From Corynebacterium sp. HMSC08A12 (lineage in GTDB: Bacteria > Actinomycetota > Actinomycetes > Mycobacteriales > Mycobacteriaceae), in contig NZ_KV789165.1 of NCBI RefSeq assembly GCF_001807485.1, positions 89,575-153,574 of the forward strand: a stretch of 64,000 bases of DNA, written 5' to 3'. Below are positions 9,261 through 19,124 of the stretch, in pieces (position 1 is the first letter of the stretch; each line of letters opens with the position of its first letter). Under the pieces are notes generated by a model, which saw nothing but the letters and a program-made list of their open reading frames with translations, had not been told where the DNA came from and did no database searches. Made by a program: the position numbers and the translations under genes.

Positions 9261-10916
9261 ATGACGGCTGAAGGACTACGCCTGGACGCGAGCTGGGTAG
9301 ACTACGCGCTGGTCGCCCTCTACTTCGCGTTCGTCCTGGGCATCGGTTGGGCAGCAAAGTCCAAAGTGTCCAGCTCAATCGACTTCTTCCTCTCCGGCCG
9401 CTCGCTACCCGCATGGGTGACGGGCCTGGCCTTCATTTCCGCCAACCTGGGCGCCGTAGAAATCGTGGGCCACTCGGCTAACGGCGTGCAGTATGGCTTC
9501 GAGACCATGCACTATTTCTGGATCGGCGCGATCCCAGCGATGGTGTTCCTCGGCATCGTGATGATGCCCTTCTACTACGGCTCCAAGGTGCGTTCCGTAC
9601 CGGAGTTCATGCTCCGCCGCTTCGGCAAGGGCGCACACCTGGTCAACGGCCTTTCCTTCGCCGTAGCCCAGCTGCTGATTGCCGGCGTGAACCTGCTGCT
9701 GCTGGCCAAGGTGGTTAACTCCCTGCTCGGCTGGCCGCTGTGGGTCACGCTGGTGGTGGCCGCGGCCATCGTGCTGTCGTACATCACCCTCGGTGGCCTG
9801 TCCGCCGCCATCTACAACGAGGTTCTGCAGTTCTTCGTGATCATCGCGGCCCTGCTGCCGCTGACGATGATCGGCCTACACCAGGTCGGCGGTTGGTCCG
9901 GCCTGCAGGAGAAGGTCGCGGATCCGTCGCACTTCCACACCTGGCCGGGTACTGAGATCTCGGGCTTCGAAAACCCGATCGTCTCCGCCATCGGCCTGGT
10001 CTTTGGCCTGGGCTTCGTACTGTCCTTCGGCTACTGGACCACCAACTTCGTAGAGGTGCAGCGCTCCATGGCGGCTGATTCGCTGTCGTCCGCGCGCAAG
10101 ACCCCGATCATCGGTGCGTTCCCGAAGATGTTCATCCCGTTCCTGGTGGTCATCCCGGGCATGGTTGCGGGTGCGACCGTCACCCCGATTATGGATGGTT
10201 CCGCCGAGCCGAACGACGCGATCCTGTACCTGATGCGCGACCTGCTGCCGAACGGCCTGCTGGGCGTGGCTATCGCGGGTCTGCTGGCAGCGTTCATGGC
10301 CGGCATGGCGGCTAACATTTCCGCCTTCAACACCGTGTTCTCCTTCGACATTTGGGAGTCCTACATCGTCAAGGATCGCGACGACGAGTACTACCTGAAG
10401 GTCGGACGTATCGCGACCGTCGGCGCTACCGTCATTGCCGTGTTCACCGCCCTGCTGGCATCCAACTTCGGCAATATCATGGACTACCTGCAGACGCTGT
10501 TCGGCTTCTTCAACGCGCCGCTGTTCGCCACCTTCATCCTGGGTATGTTCTGGAAGCGTATGACGCCCACAGCAGGTTGGGTGGGCCTGGTTTCCGGTAC
10601 GGGTGTGGCAATCGTCTACTGGGCTGTGGCCACCTTCGGCAGCACCGACGCAACCTTCTTCAACCTGCCGGGGCAGGGTACGGCCTTCGTTGCCGCCTCC
10701 CTGGCGTTCGTCACGGACATCATCGTTTCCGTCCTGGTCTCCCTGGTCACCGAGCCGAAGCCGGACGAGGAGCTGGTGGGCTTCGTCAAGTCCGTCACCC
10801 CGAAGGAGAACCTCACGGACGCCGCCGAGGCCACCCTGCCGTGGTACCGCCGCACGGTTCCGCTGGGCATCCTCTGCCTGGCTATGGCACTCGTCCTCAA
10901 CATCGTGTTCGCCTAA
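9261..10916 (+). CDS. sodium:solute symporter family transporter, probable galactose uptake
   Basis: 551 residues with about 13-14 hydrophobic helices and sodium/solute symporter hallmarks: an N-terminal FFLSGRSLPAWVTGLAFISANLGA-type stretch, and a GLLAAFMAGMAANISAFNTVF helix late in the core that matches the SSS signature region. ATG 9261 has CTGGAGG about ten bases upstream. The substrate is inferred from context (epimerase upstream, galT-galK downstream); sequence alone would also allow another sugar. A small two-helix protein follows 37 bp later. Confidence 0.88.
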   Translation: MTAEGLRLDASWVDYALVALYFAFVLGIGWAAKSKVSSSIDFFLSGRSLPAWVTGLAFISANLGAVEIVGHSANGVQYGFETMHYFWIGAIPAMVFLGIVMMPFYYGSKVRSVPEFMLRRFGKGAHLVNGLSFAVAQLLIAGVNLLLLAKVVNSLLGWPLWVTLVVAAAIVLSYITLGGLSAAIYNEVLQFFVIIAALLPLTMIGLHQVGGWSGLQEKVADPSHFHTWPGTEISGFENPIVSAIGLVFGLGFVLSFGYWTTNFVEVQRSMAADSLSSARKTPIIGAFPKMFIPFLVVIPGMVAGATVTPIMDGSAEPNDAILYLMRDLLPNGLLGVAIAGLLAAFMAGMAANISAFNTVFSFDIWESYIVKDRDDEYYLKVGRIATVGATVIAVFTALLASNFGNIMDYLQTLFGFFNAPLFATFILGMFWKRMTPTAGWVGLVSGTGVAIVYWAVATFGSTDATFFNLPGQGTAFVAASLAFVTDIIVSVLVSLVTEPKPDEELVGFVKSVTPKENLTDAAEATLPWYRRTVPLGILCLAMALVLNIVFA

Positions 10917-10953
10917 GAGCGCTTAAACTTTCAGAAAGGAGTGAACGGACACA

Positions 10954-11271
10954 ATGGCTAACAACACGGCTAAGAAAACCAAGCGTTCCCACATGGCCGG
11001 CGCTTTCGACATCCGCAACGTCATCGGTTCCCTCATGGGCCTGTACGGACTTGTGCTTTTGATCAGCTACTTCCTGCTGGATCCGGGCATGGATGTGACC
11101 ACCGGCGAGCCGAAGAACGAAACGTATAACCTGGTTTGCGGGCTTGCCATGGTCGCTGTGGCGGCGGTCTTCTTCCTGTGGACCAAGCTGGATCCGATCA
11201 AGATCGACGAACCTGCGGACACTGTGGACTCTGCTGACTCTGCTGACTCACCAGCTTCGCAAGCTAAATAA
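10954..11271 (+). CDS. small two-helix membrane protein, symporter partner candidate
   Basis: 105 residues: Lys-rich N-terminus, helices at about residues 24-43 and 59-75, and a Ser/Ala/Asp-repeat acidic tail. A strong AAAGGAGTG ribosome-binding site precedes ATG 10954. Lying between the symporter and a terminator-like hairpin, it is probably cotranscribed with the symporter and may be an accessory subunit; I recognise no family. Confidence 0.75.
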   Translation: MANNTAKKTKRSHMAGAFDIRNVIGSLMGLYGLVLLISYFLLDPGMDVTTGEPKNETYNLVCGLAMVAVAAVFFLWTKLDPIKIDEPADTVDSADSADSPASQAK

Positions 11272-11276
11272 CGCAC

Positions 11277-11307
11277 ATGCCCGCCCCACCCGGAGGCGGG
11301 CATTTTC
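11277..11307 (+). terminator. rho-independent terminator after symporter unit
   Basis: ATGCCCGCC (11277-11285) pairs perfectly with GGCGGGCAT (11295-11303) and is followed by TTTT. This separates the epimerase/symporter transcript from galT-galK, although read-through is possible. Confidence 0.8.
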
Positions 11308-11344
11308 AACCTAAGCACCATCCCACCCAAGGACCTTTTAGGAA

Positions 11345-12496
11345 GTGATCCACGCTGTGCAGCACGAATTCAAAGTAACCCGAACCACGCTGGCGGACGG
11401 CCGCGAGCTGCTGTACTTCGACGACGAGCCGGCCTACGTTGCGGGGGAGAAGCAGCGCGAGCTGCACGATTCCCGCGACCTGCCGCAGGCTACCACGGAA
11501 TCTGAGATGCGCCAGGACCCGCTGACGGGCCAGTGGTACGTCTATGCCGCGCACCGCATGAACCGCACGTTCATGCCCCCGGCCAACGAGAACCCGCTGG
11601 CTCCCACCAAGCCCGGTGAGCTGCCCACCGAGGTGCCCGCCGACGACTACGACGTGGTGGTCTTCGAGAACCGCTTCCCGTCCCTGTCGGTCCACATGGA
11701 GGTGCCGGAGGACTTCGCCACCAACGTCGACGGCCAGGAGCTGTTCCCCCGCAAGCCCGCTATCGGCCGCTGCGAGGTTGTCTGCTTCACCCCGGACGTG
11801 AATTCCTCGTTTAGGGATCTGCCCTACGAGCGCGCCCGCACGGTTGTTGAGGCCTGGGCGCACCGCACCGCCGAGCTCTCCGCCATCGAAGGCATCCGCT
11901 ACGTGTTCCCCTTCGAGAACCGCGGCAAGGAGATCGGCGTGACCTTGCAGCACCCGCACGGTCAGATCTACTCCTATCCCTTCGTCCCGCCGCGCGCCGC
12001 CGAGGTAGCTGCACGCGCTCGGGCGTTTAGGGAGCAAACCGGAAAGGATCTTTTTGACGCCACCTTGTCCGCCGAAAAGGCATCCGGCACCCGTGTACTT
12101 TTGGCCGGTGAGCACTTCACGGCCTATGTGCCGGCGGCGGCGAAGTGGCCGGTGGAGGTCATCCTCATGGCTAACCGGGCGGTTCCAGACTTCGCGGCGC
12201 TGAGCGACGAGGAAAAGGACGAGCTGACCCGCTTCTACCTGGATCTGTTGGGGCGCATGGATCGCTTCTTCGAGGGTGTGGAGCGCACCCCCTACATCGC
12301 CGCCTGGAACCAGGCGCCGGTGGGGGAGGACCGGGAGAACGGTCGCCTGTACTTGCAGCTGTATTCGATGATGCGCTCGCCGGGCCGCATGAAGTTCCTG
12401 GCCGGTAGCGAGTCGGGCCAGGAGGCCTGGATCTCCGACACCACCCCGGAGAGGATCGCCGAGCGCTTCCGGGAGGTCGCCGACAATGCCAACTAA
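11345..12496 (+). CDS. galT: galactose-1-phosphate uridylyltransferase
   Basis: Leloir-pathway enzyme exchanging UDP between glucose and galactose 1-phosphates. The active-site HPHGQIYSYPF (His203-Pro-His205 counted from this start) is present, with FENRFPSLSVH upstream and a C-terminal region typical of the family; 383 residues. GTG 11345 and GTG 11357 are both possible starts (AAGGA at 11329-11333 suits the first, TAGGAAG at 11339 the second). Overlaps galK by 11 bp, implying coupled translation. Confidence 0.95.
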   Translation: MIHAVQHEFKVTRTTLADGRELLYFDDEPAYVAGEKQRELHDSRDLPQATTESEMRQDPLTGQWYVYAAHRMNRTFMPPANENPLAPTKPGELPTEVPADDYDVVVFENRFPSLSVHMEVPEDFATNVDGQELFPRKPAIGRCEVVCFTPDVNSSFRDLPYERARTVVEAWAHRTAELSAIEGIRYVFPFENRGKEIGVTLQHPHGQIYSYPFVPPRAAEVAARARAFREQTGKDLFDATLSAEKASGTRVLLAGEHFTAYVPAAAKWPVEVILMANRAVPDFAALSDEEKDELTRFYLDLLGRMDRFFEGVERTPYIAAWNQAPVGEDRENGRLYLQLYSMMRSPGRMKFLAGSESGQEAWISDTTPERIAERFREVADNAN

Positions 12497-13760
12497 CGAA
12501 ACCCCAACTAACCAAACCAACGCAGCACAGAACGCTGGTACTCCGCGGTGGCTGCAGACCCGCTCCGAGGAGCAGGGCACTGCCGACGTGCAATCCCTTT
12601 TCCAGCAGGTCTACGGCTATGGACCGGCGGGCGTGTGGTCCGCGCCGGGGCGCGTGAACTTGATCGGCGAGCACGTCGATTACGCCGATGGCATCAGCCT
12701 GCCCTTCGCGCTTTCCCAGCGCACCTACGTGGCAGCCGCCAAGAACGAAGACGGCGTGTACCGCGTGGCCTCCCGCTTCGGCGACCCCGCGGAGGTTGTT
12801 CACTTTGAGATCCCCGTCGCCGAGGTCGGTCCCGGTAACCCCGCCAACTGGGCGGGTTACGCAGTGGGTGCTATTTGGGCGGCCACCGAGGCCGGCCTGA
12901 TGCCCGCCGGTGGCCTGGACCTCGCCATCGAGTCCGACGTTCCCGTCGGTGCGGGGCTTTCCAGCTCCGCAGCGCTGGAGTGCTCGGCGGCTCTGGCGGC
13001 CTTCGACCTATACGGCGGCGAGTCCCTTGATGATGCGGCTCGCAACGGGCTCATGGGGGCGTCCATAAGAGCAGAAAACGAGGTAGTCGGCGCCTCGACG
13101 GGCGGGCTTGACCAGCGTATTTCGCTGTTCGGCCAAGCCGGCCACGCGCTGGCCATCGACTTCGCCGAAGACAGCGCCACCCAGGTGCCTTTCGACATCG
13201 CGGCGCGCGGATTGGCGATCCTCATTATGAACACGAACGCCCCACACCAGCTGAACGACGGGCAATACGCCGCGCGGCGCGCCGTGATCGACGGAGTGAC
13301 CGCCGACCTGGGCGTTAGCAGCCTGCGTTTCGCCGAGGAGGCCGAGGATGCCTCCGTGGGCTGGGCCAAGGCCAACAACATGGATCCGGTGGTGGTGGCC
13401 GCCCGCGTGCGCCACGTGGTCAGCGAGATCGACCGCACCGCTGAGGCGATCCGCCAGGTCAGCGCCGGGGACATGGAGGCCTTCGGGCGGTCGATGCAGG
13501 GCAGCCACGCCTCCCTGCGCGATGACTACGAGGTCACCGTTCCGGAGCTGGATACTGCTGTGGACGTTGCGATGGCCGAAGGCGCGCTGGGCGCCCGCAT
13601 GACCGGCGGTGGCTTCGGTGGCTCCGCGATTGCGCTGCTGCGCGAGGATCAGGTGGAGGCGACCGCCGCAGCGGTGGCCAGGGCCTTCGCGGAGAAGGGC
13701 TTCAACGAGCCCGAGTTCGTGGTTGCACTGCCGAGCGACGGCGCGCACCGGAATGCTTAA
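12486..13760 (+). CDS. galK: galactokinase
   Basis: GHMP kinase phosphorylating galactose for GalT. Three family motifs are intact: GRVNLIGEHVDYADG (substrate site), GAGLSSSAALECS (phosphate loop) and GARMTGGGFGGSAIAL near the C-terminus. About 45 Thr/Asn/Gln-rich residues precede the core, so an internal start cannot be excluded. No galE is in the window; UDP-galactose epimerase must be elsewhere for the pathway to run. Confidence 0.95.
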   Translation: MPTNETPTNQTNAAQNAGTPRWLQTRSEEQGTADVQSLFQQVYGYGPAGVWSAPGRVNLIGEHVDYADGISLPFALSQRTYVAAAKNEDGVYRVASRFGDPAEVVHFEIPVAEVGPGNPANWAGYAVGAIWAATEAGLMPAGGLDLAIESDVPVGAGLSSSAALECSAALAAFDLYGGESLDDAARNGLMGASIRAENEVVGASTGGLDQRISLFGQAGHALAIDFAEDSATQVPFDIAARGLAILIMNTNAPHQLNDGQYAARRAVIDGVTADLGVSSLRFAEEAEDASVGWAKANNMDPVVVAARVRHVVSEIDRTAEAIRQVSAGDMEAFGRSMQGSHASLRDDYEVTVPELDTAVDVAMAEGALGARMTGGGFGGSAIALLREDQVEATAAAVARAFAEKGFNEPEFVVALPSDGAHRNA

Positions 13761-13783
13761 GTGGCTCGCATTGAGTAACGCTT

Positions 13784-13838
13784 GCGCGAGCAGCGCTCGC
13801 GCGCCGCTCGCGCGTTGCCCGGGCGCCATATTGGCGCC
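13784..13838. repeat. cluster of GC-rich inverted repeats after galK
   Basis: GCGCGAG (13784-13790) pairs with CTCGCGC (13796-13802), a further CTCGCGCG copy follows at 13808, and GGCGCCA-TAT-TGGCGCC forms a perfect hairpin at 13822-13838. They sit between galK and panD and could stop galK transcription, though no T-run follows. Confidence 0.5.
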
Positions 13839-13894
13839 GAGCAAAGTAACAGCTAAATAGCTTATTTGGTTAGCCCCGAGTAAGGTGTTCACCC

Positions 13895-14311
13895 GTGTTG
13901 CGAACAATGCTGAAATCAAAGATCCACCGTGCGACGGTCACGCAGGCCGACTTGCACTACGTCGGCTCGTGCACCATCGACGCTGATCTGATGGAAGCTG
14001 CCGACATCCTCGAGGGCGAGCAGATCGATATCGTCGATATCGATAACGGCAATCGCCTGACGACCTACGCCATCACCGGCGACCGGGGCACCGGCGTGAT
14101 CGGCATCAACGGTGCCGCCGCGCGCCTGATCAGCCCCGGCGACCTTGTCATCATCATCGGCTATGCCCAGTACAGCGAGGAAGACCTGAAGAACTACGCC
14201 TCGCGCGTGGTCTTCGTGGACGAAAACAACAAGCAGGTGGAGCTCGGCGGCGACCCGGCTCACGTGCCGGACGGCTCGGGGCTGAAGAACCCGCGCCACC
14301 CGGAGGCTTAG
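13895..14311 (+). CDS. panD: aspartate 1-decarboxylase proenzyme
   Basis: Makes beta-alanine for pantothenate. The N-terminus [20 protein letters not shown] matches family members and includes the Lys and the YVGSCTID self-cleavage site (Gly-Ser bond, producing the pyruvoyl group). GTG 13895 is preferred over ATG 13907 because it supplies the conserved MLRT opening. 138 residues. Its stop codon overlaps that of the convergent lipoprotein gene by 4 bp. Confidence 0.95.
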   Translation: MLRTMLKSKIHRATVTQADLHYVGSCTIDADLMEAADILEGEQIDIVDIDNGNRLTTYAITGDRGTGVIGINGAAARLISPGDLVIIIGYAQYSEEDLKNYASRVVFVDENNKQVELGGDPAHVPDGSGLKNPRHPEA

Positions 14312-15525
14312 CTGATCTCGTACTTCCCGTCGTCGCGGCGCTCTACGTGGATGCGCCACAGCGGGATTCCTTCTTTCTCTAGTGCTTCTTTAGTCGCCGA
14401 GAGAGTCTTCAAGCCGGTAACGACGAAGTCGGTGTTGCCGAATCGTATGCCAACCTCCGAGCAGTAACGCTGGCTACCCTTGCCATCGGAAAGAGCCCTG
14501 ATGGTATTGTCTGCGACCTTCATCACCTCGAACTCGCCGTTGGGAGACTGCATGCCGATCTCGGTCGGGGGAACGAGCGGGGCCCTGTCCTCGTAGTCAT
14601 ACTCCACTTCGACACAGAGCTTGCTGTAGTCCCGTGGATTGTCGATGAGGATCTCAGAATCCTTCAGCTTCATCTCCACCTTGCCGATTCCCACCTCTTC
14701 AGTGGTCGGCTCATCCTTGGACTTGGCCTTGTCGCGAGCTTCGCGGAAGCCATCGTCCACGAGATCCATCTCGACGCGATCGCCGATCTCCAACGGGTCT
14801 TCAGCTCCGCCGATCTTCGCTTCCTCGCCCTTTAGCTCCTGGTAGCGGTTAGCCAGGTTAGTCAGCGAACGCAGCAGAGGCTTGACGGGGTCGCAGGTGT
14901 AGGTGGAGATAATCTCCGCGTACTCCAGCGGAGTGCCCTCCGGGCCGGCAAGTACGCACATGTCTTGCAGCTCGATGGATTGCCACCCCTTGAGGCCCTC
15001 ATCGGATAGCTCATTCCGCTCGGTATCGTTGCTGGCCAACTCCTCGAGCTGGGAGCCAAACTTGGTAGCGGACAGTCCGATGTAGATCGACGTATCCTTG
15101 AGTTCCTCGGGCTGGTCACCACTGATCTGTGGCTTTACATAACCAGAACAAGTCTCCGCATTGACATAGGCATCGGCCGAATCCAGCGGAATCATCTTCC
15201 CGCCATCCAAGTAGGCGCTATCGTAAAACTTCTGATCCAGCTTGCAGTCGTTGAACTTCCCGTCGGCGAAGATCTCCCGTAGCTGGTCATCGCTGATCTC
15301 CGGTGAAACTTCCGAATAGCTGCTCGGAGCGGGCTGCCCTTCGCTACCACCGGATCCGCCCGTTTGCCCCCCGTAGGAGATTTCTTCGCTGGCGCCCTCT
15401 GGGCGCTGGAAGGCGGAGCAGCTGGCGGTGAAAGTCAAAGCGCCCGCAGCTAGGCAGGCTGCCAGGGTGCGGGCGTAAGTACGAGCGTGGCTGCGGGTGC
15501 GGGTAGCGGGGCGTGAAGAAGGCAT
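14308..15525 (-). CDS. putative secreted lipoprotein, unknown function
   Basis: 405 residues with an Arg-rich N-terminus, a hydrophobic segment and a lipobox LTFTASC at about residue 36, followed by a Gly/Ser linker. The rest is soluble with several Cys (for example [26 protein letters not shown]) that could form disulfides outside the membrane. No enzymatic motif is recognised. It occupies the panD-lysS gap, on the opposite strand, where mycobacteria carry coaX; it is therefore an accessory or lineage-specific gene. Confidence 0.85.
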   Translation of the reverse strand: MPSSRPATRTRSHARTYARTLAACLAAGALTFTASCSAFQRPEGASEEISYGGQTGGSGGSEGQPAPSSYSEVSPEISDDQLREIFADGKFNDCKLDQKFYDSAYLDGGKMIPLDSADAYVNAETCSGYVKPQISGDQPEELKDTSIYIGLSATKFGSQLEELASNDTERNELSDEGLKGWQSIELQDMCVLAGPEGTPLEYAEIISTYTCDPVKPLLRSLTNLANRYQELKGEEAKIGGAEDPLEIGDRVEMDLVDDGFREARDKAKSKDEPTTEEVGIGKVEMKLKDSEILIDNPRDYSKLCVEVEYDYEDRAPLVPPTEIGMQSPNGEFEVMKVADNTIRALSDGKGSQRYCSEVGIRFGNTDFVVTGLKTLSATKEALEKEGIPLWRIHVERRDDGKYEIS

Positions 15526-15543
15526 GTCGAGTGCTTCCTTTGT

Positions 15544-15569
15544 TTTCTAGTTATGGATTTCTAGTTATG
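15544..15569. repeat. 12-bp direct repeat upstream of the lipoprotein gene
   Basis: TTTCTAGTTATG occurs at 15544-15555 and again at 15558-15569, a 14-bp period, immediately 5' of the minus-strand lipoprotein start at 15525. It could be a regulator-binding array or a small duplication in the leader. Confidence 0.6.
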
Positions 15570-15690
15570 ACTATTTCCGGATCATTACCGGTTGTGGCTG
15601 GTGAAACTAAATGACTGGAGGGAGTTACCTAGGAGTAAGGGGAACAAAACGTCTTATGTTCCCTAAAGCTAACACTCCCGGGCGACCTGC

Positions 15691-17346
15691 ATGCCTCAAT
15701 CGATTACCCGTACCCCTCATGCGCTAGGCTTTGTAAGCGTGACTGACGCAGCAAATACCCCCGTACAAGACCTGCCCGAACAGCTACGCATCCGCCGTGA
15801 AAAGCGGCAGCGCATCCTCGAATCCGGCAAGGACGCTTACCCGGTAGAGGTGCCACGCACCCACTCCCTGGCCGAGGTGCGCGCAAAGTGGGCAGTGAAG
15901 AAGACTGACGGTGAAGCTGAAGAGCAGCCGGTTGAGGCAGAGGGCGTCACTTACCTCGCCGCAGGCGAAGAAACCCAGGACGTAGTGAGCGTGACCGGGC
16001 GCCTGATCTTCATGCGCAACACCGGCAAGCTGTGCTTCGCCACCCTGCAGGACGGCGACGGCACGCAGCTGCAGGCCATGCTCTCCCTGGCGGAGGTTGG
16101 CGAGGACGCACTCGCGGCCTGGAAGGCTGACGTGGACCTCGGCGACTTCATCGGTGTGACTGGTCGCGTGATCGCCTCCCGCCGCGGTGAGCTGTCCGTC
16201 ATGGCCAGCGAGTGGGTCATGGCTGCCAAGTCTCTGCGCCCGCTGCCCGTAGCTTTCGCAGAAATGAACGAAGAAACCCGCGTGCGCCAGCGCTACAACG
16301 ACCTGATCGTGCGCGAGGAGGCCCGCAAGAACGCAATGACGCGCGTGAAGGTCATCCGTGCGCTGCGCGACTACATGGAGGGCGAGGGCTTCGTAGAGAT
16401 CGAAACCCCAATGCTGCAGACCCTGCACGGCGGCGCGGCAGCCCGCCCGTTCGTCACGCACTCCAACGCGCTGGATATTGACCTGTACCTGCGCATCGCA
16501 CCGGAGCTGTTCCTGAAGCGCGCCGTGGTGGGCGGCATTGACCGCGTCTTCGAGATCAACCGGAACTTCCGTAACGAGGGCGTGGACAAGTCCCACTCCC
16601 CGGAGTTCGCAATGCTGGAGACCTACGCTGCATGGGGCGACTACGACGATTGCGCCCGCACCACCCGCGAATCCATCCAGTACATCGTGGACCAGCTGAC
16701 CAAGGGCACCGACCTGGAGGGCACCGGCAAGGTTCGCCTCGCCGACGGCACCGAGTACGACTTCGGCGGGGAATGGAAGGAAATCGAGATGTACCCCTCG
16801 CTGAACGAGGCGCTTGCACGCAAGTACCCCGGCCAGCCAGAGGTGACGATCGACTCCACCGTTGAGGAACTGAAGGAGATCGCCAAGGTTATCGGCCTAG
16901 ACGTTCCCGCCAAGGGCGGCTGGGGCCACGGCAAGCTAGTAGAGGAGATCTGGGAGGTTCTGTGCGAGGACCAGCTGGAAGGCCCTATCTTCGTGCGTAA
17001 CTTCCCCGTGGAGACCTCCCCGCTGACCCGCCAGCACCGCAGCAAGCCGGGTGTCACTGAGAAGTGGGACCTGTACGTCCGCGGCTTTGAGTTGGCCACC
17101 GGCTATTCCGAGCTGATCGACCCGGTTATCCAGCGCGAGCGCTTCGAGGATCAGGCACGCCTGGCGGCCAATGGCGACGATGAAGCCATGCGCCTGGACG
17201 AGGACTTTCTGGCTGCTATGGAGCAGGGCATGCCGCCGACAGCCGGCACCGGCATGGGTATCGACCGACTGCTGATGGCCCTGACCGGCCTGGGTATCCG
17301 CGAGACCGTGCTGTTCCCGATCGTGAAGCCGGAGCGCGAGAACTAA
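15691..17346 (+). CDS. lysS: lysyl-tRNA synthetase (class II)
   Basis: Charges tRNA-Lys. N-terminal OB-fold region, then class II motif 2 in [22 protein letters not shown] and motif 3 [15 protein letters not shown] near the C-terminus. The frame opens at ATG 15691 (551 aa), but GTG 15739 gives a start just before the conserved [12 protein letters not shown] and has a TAGGCT -10-like hexamer at 15725-15730, eight bases upstream, so a leaderless transcript starting there is plausible (535 aa). The ATG has no visible ribosome-binding site. Confidence 0.94.
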   Translation: MPQSITRTPHALGFVSVTDAANTPVQDLPEQLRIRREKRQRILESGKDAYPVEVPRTHSLAEVRAKWAVKKTDGEAEEQPVEAEGVTYLAAGEETQDVVSVTGRLIFMRNTGKLCFATLQDGDGTQLQAMLSLAEVGEDALAAWKADVDLGDFIGVTGRVIASRRGELSVMASEWVMAAKSLRPLPVAFAEMNEETRVRQRYNDLIVREEARKNAMTRVKVIRALRDYMEGEGFVEIETPMLQTLHGGAAARPFVTHSNALDIDLYLRIAPELFLKRAVVGGIDRVFEINRNFRNEGVDKSHSPEFAMLETYAAWGDYDDCARTTRESIQYIVDQLTKGTDLEGTGKVRLADGTEYDFGGEWKEIEMYPSLNEALARKYPGQPEVTIDSTVEELKEIAKVIGLDVPAKGGWGHGKLVEEIWEVLCEDQLEGPIFVRNFPVETSPLTRQHRSKPGVTEKWDLYVRGFELATGYSELIDPVIQRERFEDQARLAANGDDEAMRLDEDFLAAMEQGMPPTAGTGMGIDRLLMALTGLGIRETVLFPIVKPEREN

Positions 17347-17647
17347 CGGCCAAACACCGGCAGTAGATTGCGGTGGGATCTATTGCCGGGGCCGGTTGGC
17401 TCGAGGGGGAGCTAGAGGGAGTTCTTCGGGGGTGGTTCGGGGGCTGCGCGCGTGAAAGGCGGGCACCGGTGCCTCGAATAGTTGGGGAGTAGCTGGCGTG
17501 CAGCTCGCCCGTGTGGGTGTAATTCAATCAATATTTTGGCCCAAGATGTGATGCGCGCCATTATCCTGGTTTATGCTACGTACATAATTATCCGCACATG
17601 CAGATATGAGATTTGCGCTGACAACCAGTGAAAGGTGGCCGCACGAA
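17347..17647. other. 300-bp intergenic region between lysS and fadE
   Basis: The lysS-proximal part holds a hairpin (17357-17389). The middle is G-rich without a convincing reading frame. The last 120 bases are A/T-rich, include a TATGCT hexamer at 17572-17577, and presumably hold the promoter of the acyl-CoA dehydrogenase pair; GAAAGGTGG at 17629-17637 is the ribosome-binding site. Confidence 0.6.
17357..17389 (+). terminator. hairpin downstream of lysS
   Basis: CCGGCAGTAGAT (17357-17368) pairs with ATCTATTGCCGG (17378-17389) with one G-U pair in twelve. No T-run follows, so terminator function is likely but not certain. Confidence 0.55.
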
Positions 17648-19066
17648 ATGAGCGACCGAAGCAAGCGTGCCGATTCAACCCCTGGCCTGAACAACATCAA
17701 GCGAGACGCAATCGGTACCGTCATGGGAGTCTTGACGAAGTTCACCGGCTCCGACCTGGCAGAGAAGTACGGTCTGAGCAAGAAGGTGGACCGCGTTGCC
17801 TACCAGTCCACCAAGACCGGCATGCGCACCCTCGGTGCCGTGAACCGCCAGTTCAAGAAGATCAAGGGCTCCGGCAAGCCGGTACGCCTGGCCAACCAGA
17901 CCACCGACGAGAACAACCAGCCCGTCCCGACCGAGGCACCGGCACCGGGCAAGGCACCGTTCGACCTGACCCCGACCGAGGATCAGGAAATGATCGTCGC
18001 CGCCGTGCGCGAGTTCGCTGAAGAGCGCCTGCGCCCGACCGGCCACGACCAGAACGAGGCATCCGAGCCGGCAGAGGGCTTGCTGGAAGCTGCCGCCGAG
18101 CTGGGCGTTGCCCTGATCAACCTGCCGGAAGAGTACGAGGGCATCGCCTCCGCCTCCGGTGCCACCACCAACGCTCTGATCGCCGAGGCCCTGGCATTCG
18201 GCGACATGGGCCAGGCCGTCGCCATCCTGGCACCGGCCGGCGTGGCCAACGTCATCACCAACTACGGTGACGACTCTCAGCAGAAGACCTACCTGCCGGA
18301 GTTCGCGGGCGAGTCCGTCCCGGCTTCCGCAGTGGTCGTCTCCGAGTCCCGCCCGCTGTTCGACCCGTTCACTCTGCAGACCACCGCCGTCCGCGAGGGC
18401 GACGACATCGTCATCAACGGCGTGAAGACCATGGTTCCGAACGCAGGCAAGGCCGAGCTGTTCGTCATCGCAGTGAATCTCGACGGCGAGAACACCTTCG
18501 TCATCGTCGAGTCCGACACTGAGGGGCTGGTCGTCGAAGCTGACCCGTCCATGGGTCTGCGTGCCGCCGCCCTGGGTCGCCTGCTGCTGAAGGACGTCCG
18601 CGTTCCCGCCAGCCAGCTGCTGGGTGGCAAGGACCTGCCCGCCGACGAGCGCAAGGAAAACTACGCGGAGATCATCCGCCGCTCCCGCCTGGGCTGGGCC
18701 GCACTGGCAGCCGGCACCGGCGAGGCCATCCTCGAATACACCAAGAAGTACGTCAACGAGCGCGAAGCATTCGGCGAGCCGATCTCGCACCGCCAGGCAG
18801 TGGCCTTCATGGTCGCCAACCTGCGCATCGAGCTCGACGGCCTGCGCCTGATCCTGCTGCGCGGTGTTTCCCGCCTGGATCAAGGCCTGTCCTTCAACCG
18901 CGAAGCCGGCCTTGCCCGCCGCTACGCATCCGACAAGGGCATGGTCATGGGCCTCGACGGCGTGCAGCTGCTCGGTGGCCACGGCTTCACCAAGGAGCAC
19001 CCGGTCGAGCGCTGGTACCGCGACATGCGCGCCATCGGCATCGCCGAGGGCGTAGTCGTCGTCTAA
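17648..19066 (+). CDS. acyl-CoA dehydrogenase family protein, long subunit (FadE24-like)
   Basis: 472 residues from ATG 17648 (GAAAGGTGG upstream). An extra N-terminal region of about 95 residues precedes the acyl-CoA dehydrogenase N-terminal, middle and C-terminal domains (REAFGEPISHRQAVAFM is typical of the third). The protein stops right after GIAEGVVVV: a Glu-Gly pair equivalent to the catalytic EGT region is present, but the usual GTxQIQ FAD-contacting segment is missing. Together with its neighbour, which has that segment, this resembles the paired FadE24/FadE23 genes of mycobacteria, suggesting a hetero-oligomeric enzyme for a lipid or steroid substrate. The substrate is unknown. Confidence 0.9.
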   Translation: MSDRSKRADSTPGLNNIKRDAIGTVMGVLTKFTGSDLAEKYGLSKKVDRVAYQSTKTGMRTLGAVNRQFKKIKGSGKPVRLANQTTDENNQPVPTEAPAPGKAPFDLTPTEDQEMIVAAVREFAEERLRPTGHDQNEASEPAEGLLEAAAELGVALINLPEEYEGIASASGATTNALIAEALAFGDMGQAVAILAPAGVANVITNYGDDSQQKTYLPEFAGESVPASAVVVSESRPLFDPFTLQTTAVREGDDIVINGVKTMVPNAGKAELFVIAVNLDGENTFVIVESDTEGLVVEADPSMGLRAAALGRLLLKDVRVPASQLLGGKDLPADERKENYAEIIRRSRLGWAALAAGTGEAILEYTKKYVNEREAFGEPISHRQAVAFMVANLRIELDGLRLILLRGVSRLDQGLSFNREAGLARRYASDKGMVMGLDGVQLLGGHGFTKEHPVERWYRDMRAIGIAEGVVVV

Positions 19067-19124
19067 CCCCGCCACAATTCGAATCCATATCGAATAAGCA
19101 CAAGGAACTTGAAGGAACCACATC

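Noticed and set aside
13964..13972. Cys after the Gly-Ser cleavage site of PanD as an unusual change
   Set aside because: GSC also occurs in well-studied PanD proteins such as that of E. coli, so it is not exceptional.
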